Source: Roseibium sp. MMSF_3412
GTDB taxonomy: Bacteria; Pseudomonadota; Alphaproteobacteria; Rhizobiales; Stappiaceae
Assembly: GCF_030733265.1 (NCBI RefSeq)
Contig: NZ_JASHJI010000025.1
Span: forward strand, 1 to 64,000
Length of the DNA stretch: 64,000 nucleotides
Reading direction: 5' to 3'
This document shows positions 17,786-25,428 of this stretch, piece by piece. Under the pieces are notes generated by a model. That model searched no databases and was not told the DNA's origin. It was given only the letters and a program-made list of their open reading frames with translations. The translations under genes and the position numbers were made by a program. Position 1 is the stretch's first letter; the number at the start of each line of letters is the position of its first letter.

Positions 17786-18721
17786 ATGGCTAGCAGGGCA
17801 GATAAATCCGACGCGCCGCTCGACGACCTCATGATGGTCATGGATGTCGTTGACACACTGCGCCACGAAGAAAGCCAGGTCGCGCGCGAACTGAAGGCGG
17901 ACGACCGCGATGCCGCGATGGTGGACAGGCTGCGGCAGGTCTATGCCTCGCAAGGGATCGAGGTTCCCGACCACATTCTCAAAGCCGGTGTGGAAGACCT
18001 CAAACGTGACCGCTTCGTCTACTCACCACCCAAGACCGGGTTCCAGCGCACGCTGGCCATGGTCTACATATCCAGGGGCACATGGTCCAAGTGGCTTGCG
18101 GGAGCCTGCGCGGTGCTCCTCGTTGCGGTCGTCGCCTGGTACTTTTTCATTGTCATGCCGAAACAGCGCGCGGAGGCAGAACTCACGGCACGCCTGGAAG
18201 CACTGCCTTCGGCCTATACCGAACTGGTCGGGCGCATCGACGCCCTGACCGAAGACACCGGTGTGGAGGCGACTGCTGCGACCCTTGCCGAAGACGGCCG
18301 CCTGGCGCTTCAGGACGGTAAAAACGAGGCTGCATTCAAGGCGGAACAGGATCTGCGTGATCTCGCTGCGCGGCTGCAGCAGGTGTTCGAAGTTCAGATC
18401 GTCTCTCGCGAGGGCGAACCGACCGGGCTGACCCGGATCCCGGAAGCGAACCCGAACACCGAGAACTTCTACATCGTTGTCGAGGCGGTCGACCCGGATG
18501 GCAATGTTGTTGAGCAATCCATCCAGTCGGAAGAAAGCGGGAGCGCAGAACGCGTGACCAAATGGGGGCAGCGCGTCTCGGAGAACATCTACGACGCCGT
18601 GCGCCGAGACAAGCTGGAAGACGGCATCGTTCAAAAGGGTGTTCTTGGCCAGAAGCGGCGCGGAGAGTTGGACATCAACTGGAACAGCGGAGTGCAGGAC
18701 GGAGCGATAACCAAATGGTAG
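17786..18721 (+). CDS. Single-span membrane protein resembling DUF6384
   Basis: 311 residues. The N-terminal cytosolic domain (about 1-95) contains the stretches LDDLMMVMDVVDTLRHEES and YASQGIEVPDHILKAGVEDL, which I associate from memory with DUF6384 proteins. One strong transmembrane helix lies at about 106-126 (WLAGACAVLLVAVVAWYFFIV). The remainder is an extracytoplasmic helical region followed by a beta-rich C-terminal domain. Function unknown. It is the only membrane-anchored member of the cluster and could tether the flanking coiled-coil proteins to the inner membrane. Confidence 0.75.
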   Translation: MASRADKSDAPLDDLMMVMDVVDTLRHEESQVARELKADDRDAAMVDRLRQVYASQGIEVPDHILKAGVEDLKRDRFVYSPPKTGFQRTLAMVYISRGTWSKWLAGACAVLLVAVVAWYFFIVMPKQRAEAELTARLEALPSAYTELVGRIDALTEDTGVEATAATLAEDGRLALQDGKNEAAFKAEQDLRDLAARLQQVFEVQIVSREGEPTGLTRIPEANPNTENFYIVVEAVDPDGNVVEQSIQSEESGSAERVTKWGQRVSENIYDAVRRDKLEDGIVQKGVLGQKRRGELDINWNSGVQDGAITKW

Positions 18722-18758
18722 CGGCGCTTTCTTCGACCCAGGCCTCGGAGGCTTTCCA

Positions 18759-20210
18759 ATGCTGACCGGGCGGCAGACACTGGGCACCATCGAGCACTCG
18801 ATGGCGGACCTCAGGCGTGAGGAAGCCGAGCTGAGCAAGCGTATCGAACGCTCCACGCGCGCCGTCACCGACCTTCAGGAACGGCAGAGCGAGGCCTATC
18901 GCGATCTTGCCCGTTTCCGGCTCGACACCGACGCCGCCGGAACCCTGAACACGCGCCTGGACAGCGCCGCACGCGAGGCCAGGCGTCTGCTCGACAAGCG
19001 CAACGATGACTACAAGGTCCTGAGCGAGCAATTGCGCCAGAGCGAAACGGAGCGCAATCAGAAACTGAAGAAACGCCAGGAACTGGACGAGGCGCGCGAT
19101 CTGGCGGAGAACCAGATGGACGAGTTGATGGACGCCGTTGACGGCCGTCTGGAGAACGACAGCGCCTACCTGGCACAGCGCGAGGCGACGGAACAGGCGA
19201 TCGCGACCGCCGAAGCTGCTGCCGACAAGGCCAGAACATCGGAACAGGACCGGGACAGCAAGGGCAAGGCCTATGACGCCGACCCGCTCTTCGTCTATCT
19301 CTGGGAGCGCGGTTACGGCACCCAGGACTACACCTATCGCGGCCTCTCCCGTTCGCTGGACCATTGGGTCGCGGGTCTGATCCGCTATGACGATGCCCGT
19401 GCGAACTACGCCATGCTCACCGGCATTCCGGACCGGATGGCAAGGCACGCGGAACGCTGCGCGGAGATTGCGGAAGAAGAAGAGGAAAAGCTCGCCGAGT
19501 TCAGCCGCAATGCCATGACCGACGCGGCCGGTACCGACCTCGTCGGCTCGATTGAAGCCTATAGCGACGAGATCGAGCAGATCGATGCCGATATCGAAAA
19601 GCTGGAGCAGCAGATCGACACGCTGTCAGGCGCGCTTGCCGAGTTCTCCGGTGGTGAAGATGCCGATTTTCAAAAGGCCGAGGAGCATCTGTCGGTGTCG
19701 CTCAAGTCCGATGACCTGAACGATCTCTGGCGCGCCGCCATCGATACGCCCTCGCCCGAAGATGAAAAGATCGTGCAACGTATCGAAGACTTCAGGGAGC
19801 GTGTCGAACAGGTCGCACGGGAAATTCGTCAGGATCGGGAGTTGCAGCGTGATATCGGCCGCCGGCGTGCGGAACTCGCCGACGTGATCAAGCGCTTCCG
19901 GTCCAAAGGCTACGGCAGCTGGGAATCGACCTTTTCCGACGACAAGCTGACCACGGTTCTGCTGGGCGAACTCGTCAAGGGTGCCATAACCGGCGCAGAC
20001 TATTGGGCCCGCGCAGAAAGATCGCACAAGCGGCGCAAGCCGCGCGGCCGCAAGGTGGCGTTTCCGAATGGCAGCGGCTTGCCGAAATCGATGGGCGGTT
20101 TCGGCCGCTCGCGGCGCAGGTCCGGCAAGAGCGGCGGTTTCGGTGGCGGCGGATTCAAACGCGGCGGCAGCTTCGGCGGCGGCGGCTTCAAGACCGGTGA
20201 CCAGTTCTAG
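18759..20210 (+). CDS. Long coiled-coil protein with Gly/Arg-rich C-terminal tail
   Basis: 483 residues, starting at the ATG at 18759, 37 bases after the previous stop. Residues about 1-160 are a continuous charged coiled coil. A mixed domain follows (DPLFVYLWERGYGTQDYTYRGLSRSLDHWVAGL), then two more coiled-coil stretches. The last 60 residues are basic and glycine-rich, with repeated FGGGGFK/GGSFGGGGFK units after KRRKPRGRK. Such a tail suggests binding to nucleic acid, membrane lipid or itself. No known family is recognised. Third gene of the same cluster. Confidence 0.75.
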   Translation: MLTGRQTLGTIEHSMADLRREEAELSKRIERSTRAVTDLQERQSEAYRDLARFRLDTDAAGTLNTRLDSAAREARRLLDKRNDDYKVLSEQLRQSETERNQKLKKRQELDEARDLAENQMDELMDAVDGRLENDSAYLAQREATEQAIATAEAAADKARTSEQDRDSKGKAYDADPLFVYLWERGYGTQDYTYRGLSRSLDHWVAGLIRYDDARANYAMLTGIPDRMARHAERCAEIAEEEEEKLAEFSRNAMTDAAGTDLVGSIEAYSDEIEQIDADIEKLEQQIDTLSGALAEFSGGEDADFQKAEEHLSVSLKSDDLNDLWRAAIDTPSPEDEKIVQRIEDFRERVEQVAREIRQDRELQRDIGRRRAELADVIKRFRSKGYGSWESTFSDDKLTTVLLGELVKGAITGADYWARAERSHKRRKPRGRKVAFPNGSGLPKSMGGFGRSRRRSGKSGGFGGGGFKRGGSFGGGGFKTGDQF

Positions 20211-20280
20211 CTGGAGCGCAGCCGGTGCCGGGCCAAGAAGGTCACCGCGTGCTTTGCTTCTTTGCCTGAAACAAGGAAAC

Positions 20281-20346
20281 GTGAGAATCTCACAGTACAG
20301 TTGTATCAGGGACGCGACATGGACTAGAAACAGGTGAGATCACCTG
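20281..20346. promoter_or_regulatory. Two inverted repeats upstream of lipoprotein gene
   Basis: GTGAGA-a-TCTCAC (20281-20293) and CAGGTGA-ga-TCACCTG (20331-20346) are perfect inverted repeats in the 169-base gap before the lipoprotein start. Their position suggests operators. The second could also form a hairpin close to the ribosome site. Confidence 0.4.
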
Positions 20347-20379
20347 TTGAAACACATCTTCTGGATTTTGGACTGCTCA

Positions 20380-20874
20380 ATGCGACACCCCGTCATCTTC
20401 AGCCTTTGCGCCCTTTTTCTCGCCGCTTGCCAGTCCTCGTCCAACCAGTCGGCTTCTCTCGGCAACCAGCCCCGGCTGGATGTGCCTGCCGGTGCGCAGA
20501 GCGTCAACATCGGTGCCGATCCGGGAACGGTCCGCGCGGCACTCGTTTCCAGCGCCAGGGAAAGAGGAACGGCTGTCCTTCAGGATCAGCCGAACATGGT
20601 CATTCTGGAACGGCCCATGGCGGGCGAGAATCCGACGCTCGACAGCGAATTCGGTCCCTCGGACAATGGCGACAGGGTCATTCGCATCCGCGTTCGCTTT
20701 ACCGGGACGCAGTGTCAGACGCTTGCGGTACAGGACCTTGCCGTCATCAACAACGTCCGCACAGCACTGGAGCAGAGCTTCGTGCTGCCCGGCGACCCCA
20801 ACACGATGCAAAGCCTTCAGGGCCTGAAATCGCGCGCTGAGCAGAGCAGCAGCTGCCCGCCAGTCGCCTCCTGA
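20380..20874 (+). CDS. Small predicted lipoprotein
   Basis: 164 residues from the ATG at 20380. The N-terminus MRHPVIFSLCALFLAACQ is a textbook lipoprotein signal with lipobox LAAC, so Cys17 would be lipidated. The alternative TTG start at 20347 would push the hydrophobic core inward and is less likely. The mature domain carries two conserved-looking cysteines (TQCQ and SSCPP) that may pair. Function unknown. It is on the same strand as the three preceding genes but separated by a gap with its own palindromes, so membership in the cluster is possible, not certain. Confidence 0.75.
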   Translation: MRHPVIFSLCALFLAACQSSSNQSASLGNQPRLDVPAGAQSVNIGADPGTVRAALVSSARERGTAVLQDQPNMVILERPMAGENPTLDSEFGPSDNGDRVIRIRVRFTGTQCQTLAVQDLAVINNVRTALEQSFVLPGDPNTMQSLQGLKSRAEQSSSCPPVAS

Positions 20875-20958
20875 CCGGGCAGCCTGCATACCTATATCGC
20901 ATTCAGATTTATGAGCGGACGGCCCGCACGGGCTGACAGCAAGGACGCGTGCCCCCGA

Positions 20959-21387
20959 TCAGACGGGGACGGCTTCCGGGGCGAACTGCGCGAGAAACTC
21001 CGCGCTTGGCGGGATCGGCTTGATGACATCGATCATGACGCCATTGGGGTCCTGCGTAATGAAATGGCGCTGGCCGAATGGCTCATCCCGGAGCTCCAGA
21101 AGCATTGGCAGTCCTTTTTGCCTGAGCGCCTCGTAGATCGTATCGACGTCCTCCACTTCAAAGTTGAGCAACAGCCCCCCTGCTCCCTTGCCGCGGCCGC
21201 TTGCCGGGATGGTTTCATGGGTCTTGTCCATCACCGCAAGGTTCACCTTGTCGTCCTCCTCTGACTGGAGATGGACATACCAGTCGGCTTCAAAGACCGC
21301 CTTGAACCTGAAGTGTTCCTTGTAAAAGGCAGTCGTACCTCTGACATCGTCCGTCATCAGAACGGGGTAGTATTGAGTCGATTTCAT
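20959..21387 (-). CDS. VOC (glyoxalase/bleomycin resistance) family protein
   Basis: 142 residues from [14 protein letters not shown]; the ATG at 21387 has GGAGG six bases upstream, so the longer frame to 21603 is discarded. Shows the paired beta-alpha-beta-beta-beta pattern of the vicinal oxygen chelate fold: [20 protein letters not shown] in the first half, [17 protein letters not shown] and [19 protein letters not shown] in the second. Metal ligands cannot be fixed by eye. It is divergent from a TetR regulator with shared palindromic operators, so it is probably the regulated target and may sequester or modify a small hydrophobic compound. Confidence 0.85.
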   Translation of the reverse strand: MKSTQYYPVLMTDDVRGTTAFYKEHFRFKAVFEADWYVHLQSEEDDKVNLAVMDKTHETIPASGRGKGAGGLLLNFEVEDVDTIYEALRQKGLPMLLELRDEPFGQRHFITQDPNGVMIDVIKPIPPSAEFLAQFAPEAVPV

Positions 21388-21461
21388 AGCATCCTCCATC
21401 TCTTCATCAGCGACAAACACACCCGATTTCCTTCCAGAAGGGCTTTTCAGGCGCAACAAAA

Positions 21462-21478
21462 AAACATACAGTATGTTT
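21462..21478. promoter_or_regulatory. TetR operator candidate O1
   Basis: AAACATAC-a-GTATGTTT is a perfect 17-base palindrome in the VOC/tetR intergenic region. The same half-site recurs at O2. Confidence 0.75.
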
Positions 21479-21491
21479 GTAAGATACATAA

Positions 21492-21508
21492 ACATACAGG
21501 CTGCATGT
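21492..21508. promoter_or_regulatory. TetR operator candidate O2
   Basis: ACATACAG-g-CTGCATGT is a palindrome with one mismatched pair that shares the ACATAC/(G)TATGT-like half-site with O1 and ends directly at the tetR start codon, consistent with autorepression. Confidence 0.65.
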
Positions 21509-22102
21509 ATGCAAGAGGAAAAATCACGCCGCACGCAGGCCGAACGCCGTGCGGAAACAAGATCCGCCCTGCTGGATGCGGCAAGACGGCTGATCGTGGA
21601 CAAGGGTTATGCGGAAACCGCGACGCCGGAAATCGTGAAACAGGCTGCGGTAACCAGAGGTGCGCTCTATCACCACTTCAGGGACAAGGCGGATCTCATG
21701 CGCGCGCTGGTGCATCAGGAATCCCGCGCCGTTGCGGCGGAAATCGATGCGGATACGGATACGGGCCAGTCACCGCTCGATGCCTTCATGGCAGGCGCAA
21801 AGGCCTATTTCTCTGCAATGTCCCACCCGGGACGAGCGCGGATCCTTCTGCTTGAAGGACCCGCCGTTCTGGGGGTTGAGGAAATGGCCGCGATCGACCG
21901 CGAAACCGGCGGCGCGACGATCCTTCAGGGACTGCAGCACGCGGCAGATCATGGCGCATTCAAGGATGTTCCGCTGGAACCCCTCGCCGATCTGCTGTCT
22001 TCAGCCTTCGACAGGGCCGCACTGGCAATTGCCAATGGCGAGGATCGCGAGGCCTATGAAAAGGCCACGCGGCGGCTGCTTGAAGGCATGCTCAAGGTCT
22101 GA
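21509..22102 (+). CDS. TetR/AcrR family transcriptional regulator
   Basis: 197 residues from the ATG at 21509. The N-terminal DNA-binding domain reads [24 protein letters not shown] and then the recognition helix-turn-helix [26 protein letters not shown], the standard TetR signature. The C-terminal ligand and dimer domain is helical and unassigned. It probably represses itself and the divergent VOC gene through the two palindromes between them. Confidence 0.93.
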   Translation: MQEEKSRRTQAERRAETRSALLDAARRLIVDKGYAETATPEIVKQAAVTRGALYHHFRDKADLMRALVHQESRAVAAEIDADTDTGQSPLDAFMAGAKAYFSAMSHPGRARILLLEGPAVLGVEEMAAIDRETGGATILQGLQHAADHGAFKDVPLEPLADLLSSAFDRAALAIANGEDREAYEKATRRLLEGMLKV

Positions 22103-22233
22103 CGCACGCGCGTATCAAGAGGCTTTGACAATCGGAAGCGACCCGGAAACGTCCGCGGTCCGCCGCCTCCTCAATACGGTTTCCGTCCAGCATAGAGCCT
22201 GAAAAGTCGCGCGCGGTGCTCACAGGCAGCGTC

Positions 22234-22653
22234 TCACGCGCGTGCTGCGGATATCAGCCCTGCGGTATCGTAAAACTCGTAGAAGAAAACGATTTTTCCG
22301 TCCTTGAACTTCACGAAATCCAGTTTCGGTGTATCCAGCAACGTGCCGGTTTTCCTGTTTGTCCAGGCGGTTGAGCCATAGGCACAGATCCGGTCGCCGT
22401 CGACCACATATTCATCGATCGTGTAATGCTCCATCGCCCAGTCGGCTTTCAGGCCTGAAAGATACTGGATCACCTCGGTCTTGCTGCAGCAGGGTTTGGT
22501 GAAATCGACGCTCGGGTCCCGCGCCATCGCGAGGGACCGGAAGTCTACCGTGTCGTCAAAAAGGTTCAGCCATGCATCGACGCTTTCGCCCTTGGTCTCG
22601 TTCCAGAGCTCGTAACAACGTTTCAGCGCATTCAAATTGTCAGCAGTAGCCAT
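22234..22653 (-). CDS. SnoaL/NTF2-like fold protein
   Basis: 139 residues from MATADNLNALKRCYELW; GGGAGG before the ATG at 22653 supports this start over 22719. The alternation of an N-terminal helix pair, FDDTVDFRSLA, and C-terminal strands (ICAYGSTAWTNRKTG, FVKFKDGKIVFFYEFYDTAGL) fits the NTF2-like/SnoaL polyketide-cyclase superfamily. Enzymatic role unknown. Converges with tetR. Confidence 0.75.
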   Translation of the reverse strand: MATADNLNALKRCYELWNETKGESVDAWLNLFDDTVDFRSLAMARDPSVDFTKPCCSKTEVIQYLSGLKADWAMEHYTIDEYVVDGDRICAYGSTAWTNRKTGTLLDTPKLDFVKFKDGKIVFFYEFYDTAGLISAARA

Positions 22654-22867
22654 GTTGCTCACCTCCCCATCAGATAAAGCAGAAATCTTGCCAGCGTGAA
22701 ATATACATAAAGCACGCAACCCAAGATAGATTTCACACGCCTTTTCTCTCTCTACGTCACCACTGAAGAAGACGGCAGGCAGGCCAAACCCACAAATATG
22801 CCTGCCCGCCCCATTCCTGACTCAGAATCCGCTTATTTCAATTGCGGGCGAGAAAAATGGATGGCGG

Positions 22868-23578
22868 ATGAAGCGCAGAGAGTTTCTGATCGGGGCGGGA
22901 TGTGTGGCCGGCGGTGGCCTGGCAGCGGCAGCCATGATACCGGGACAACTGGAAGCCGGCCTGCAGATCGCGCAAGACGCAATCGCACACAGCAGGGAGC
23001 CGCTTGTCCGGATAAATTTTCAGCGTGACCCACTGGAAGCCGAACCCTGGGCGGAAAAGCTGATTTCAGCCGCCGAAGACCAGATTGGCGTCACGGTTAT
23101 CTACGACCCCGCCTATGTGGGCCTGACCTTCCCAAACGGCGATCTTCCCCGTGAAAGGGGTGTATGCACCGACGTTGTCATCCGTGCCTATCGCGATGCC
23201 TTCGGCTTCGACCTGCAGGAAGAAGTCAATGCGGACATGAAGCGCGATTTCAACGCCTATCCGAAGAACTGGGGGCTAAGGCGCCCGGACAGGAACATCG
23301 ATCACCGCCGCGTTCCAAACCTCAGGGCCTTCTTTGAACGCAAGGCGGCGTCGCTGTCGGTGAGTGACGATCCATCGGTCTACCTTCCCGGTGACCTTGT
23401 CTCCCAGATGCTGCCGGGCAACCTGCCGCATATTGCGATCGTGACCCACTACCGGTCACAGGATGGGAAACGGCCGCTTGTCATTCACAACATCGGAGCG
23501 GGAACGCGCCTGGAAGACCGCCTTTTCGATTTCCCGATAACGGGCCACTACCGGTTCCGGCCTGGTGTCAGCAGCTGA
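22868..23578 (+). CDS. Exported DUF1287 (YijF-like) protein
   Basis: 236 residues. The N-terminus MKRREFLIGAGCVAGGGLAAAAM resembles a twin-arginine-style or Sec signal with a single RR. The mature domain is DUF1287: GVCTDVVIRAYRDAFGFDLQ with a Cys and Asp, DMKRDFNAYPKNWGLRRPDRNIDHRRVPNLRAFF, PGDLVSQMLPGNLPHIAIV and VIHNIGAGTRLEDRLF. The Cys...His...His arrangement resembles NlpC/P60-like cysteine hydrolases, so a cell-wall or amide substrate is plausible. This is inference, as the family is uncharacterised. Confidence 0.85.
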   Translation: MKRREFLIGAGCVAGGGLAAAAMIPGQLEAGLQIAQDAIAHSREPLVRINFQRDPLEAEPWAEKLISAAEDQIGVTVIYDPAYVGLTFPNGDLPRERGVCTDVVIRAYRDAFGFDLQEEVNADMKRDFNAYPKNWGLRRPDRNIDHRRVPNLRAFFERKAASLSVSDDPSVYLPGDLVSQMLPGNLPHIAIVTHYRSQDGKRPLVIHNIGAGTRLEDRLFDFPITGHYRFRPGVSS

Positions 23579-23674
23579 GATCACGTATCCGGTCAGAGCA
23601 CCTGATACCACCCTGATTTGCGACGCGCCGGTTTCAACGAACGGCTGCGCGATGCCCCGGCACGCTCCACGCCG

Positions 23675-25282
23675 TTATCCGACGGTCAGTCCGGTTTGCT
23701 CGAAATAGGTACCGGCGCTGGCCAGGTCCGAGCTGCGATAGGCCACATATCCATCCGGACGAACCAGATAGATGCAGGGAAGGTCCGCTCCGTAGATGCG
23801 GTGCATGTTGCGCTTTTGGTCGATGATCACGGCATGGCCCGGAAATGCGCTGCCTGTCTCTTCGGCTGCCACAATGTAAGGCTTCAGCCACCGGGCCAGA
23901 TCCCTGGCCGCATCCGCTGCCTTCCGGACCGCCTCGACGGCCGGGCCATCCGAAGCGCCGCAAAAGAAGAACAGTCTGAATTGATCATCCGCGGGCAGCC
24001 TGAACAGGCTCGTCGGCTGCCCGTTGTAAACCAGATCCGTTGCATCGGGAGCACGCAGTCCGGGCCCGGGGCCGCTCTGAAAGATATCGGCAGGCGAAAC
24101 GCTGAGCGGGCTGGCACTGTAGTCGAGATCGACTTCCTGCAAGTGGCGCGCGGCGTCCAGACGCGCAGCGTCCGGAGTGTAAAGGTGCGAAATGAAGGTT
24201 TCCCGATCGCCCGGCGGGAGTTCGGCGTAGCTCTCCATTACCTGCGTAATTTTCCGTGTTGTTTCAATGACCTCCGCGGCAACAATTCTCCGCTCTGCTT
24301 CGTATGTGTCCAGCAAATCGGCGGATGCGCTGCCCCTGACGGCCTGCGCCAGTTTCCAGGCCAGGTTGTGGGCGTCCTGGATCCCCGTATTCATGCCCTG
24401 CCCTGCCAGAAGACTGTGGATGTGGGCGGCATCACCCGCCAGAAAGATCCTGTCCTGCCGGTAGCGTGGAACAAGACGGTAGTTGATCCGGAAGAAACCG
24501 AGCCAGTGCGGATCGCGCAATCGCAGGGAGGCCCCGGCCCTTTGCGAAACGATGGTCTGCAGCTGCTCGAGTGTCGGCTCGCCGTCCGTGCCGGCTTCCT
24601 GCGCAAGACTGGCGACGAGGAAATGTCTGTTTTCCGGTAGTCTGGTGAAAGCGAACAAGACCCCATCGTCATGGAAAAAGACATGCCCCTTGTCGGGTTC
24701 CAGGTCTTCGTCACCATCGATCAAAACATCACCAAGGACATATGGAATGTCATCGGCGTCGCCCGGAAACGCTTCGTCGAGATGGTGGCGCACGGTGCTG
24801 TGGGCACCGTCGCAGGCGATCACCCACTGGTAGCGCGCAGTCTCTTCCCCCCCGCCGCCATGTTGCAGGGTCACGTTCACACCGGCGTCGTCCTGGATCA
24901 GGGCAGTCAGTGAGACATCGCGCTCAACCTTGCCCCCAAGGGTCTCCAGATGTGATTCAAGAGTGGCTTCGGTATGCGCCTGCGATTGTGACATGCCGTA
25001 CGGAAACGGAGAATCGATCGGTGCATGCGGGCTTTCCCCCACGCGCTCCCCGTTCCGGTAGAAGACAAACCCTATCTCGGCAACGGAACCGAGCGTTACT
25101 TTCTCATCGAGCCCGAGGCCCTGAAGGATTTCCAGCGTACGCGAATGCAGCAGATTCGCGCGCACATGCGGGTCGATACCGGGAGACTTGTCGATACATC
25201 GCACCGGGATACCGCGCCTTGCCAGTTCCGATGCCATCATCAGCCCCGTCGTTCTCCCACCGACAACCAAGACCTTGTCCAT
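23675..25282 (-). CDS. FAD-dependent aromatic-ring monooxygenase (PheA/TfdB type)
   Basis: 535 residues from the ATG at 25282, with GGGAG upstream. A class A flavoprotein hydroxylase: the N-terminal VVGGRTTGLMMASELARRG (a slightly altered GxGxxG, here GGRTTG), the DGAHSTVRHHL motif binding both FAD and NADPH, and FLAGDAAHIHSLLAGQGMNTGIQDA for the FAD ribityl chain. The C-terminal thioredoxin-like domain is present (LDLGRPDGYVAYR-type segment: IYLVRPDGYVAYRSSDL). Substrates in this family are phenols, polyketides or antibiotics; the precise one is not evident. Stands alone between a convergent DUF1287 gene and the SLC13 permease gene. Confidence 0.9.
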   Translation of the reverse strand: MDKVLVVGGRTTGLMMASELARRGIPVRCIDKSPGIDPHVRANLLHSRTLEILQGLGLDEKVTLGSVAEIGFVFYRNGERVGESPHAPIDSPFPYGMSQSQAHTEATLESHLETLGGKVERDVSLTALIQDDAGVNVTLQHGGGGEETARYQWVIACDGAHSTVRHHLDEAFPGDADDIPYVLGDVLIDGDEDLEPDKGHVFFHDDGVLFAFTRLPENRHFLVASLAQEAGTDGEPTLEQLQTIVSQRAGASLRLRDPHWLGFFRINYRLVPRYRQDRIFLAGDAAHIHSLLAGQGMNTGIQDAHNLAWKLAQAVRGSASADLLDTYEAERRIVAAEVIETTRKITQVMESYAELPPGDRETFISHLYTPDAARLDAARHLQEVDLDYSASPLSVSPADIFQSGPGPGLRAPDATDLVYNGQPTSLFRLPADDQFRLFFFCGASDGPAVEAVRKAADAARDLARWLKPYIVAAEETGSAFPGHAVIIDQKRNMHRIYGADLPCIYLVRPDGYVAYRSSDLASAGTYFEQTGLTVG

Positions 25283-25428
25283 GGTGCATTCTCCCACACG
25301 CTACCGATTGCCCTGCGGACTGCGACAGACCGAAAGCCATGCCAAGGCTAACCGGGTCGGACAACAGGCTCAACTTCTTCCACCCGGCAATCAGACTGCC
25401 GGGACACTGTTGCAGGCCTTGCCTCGCT

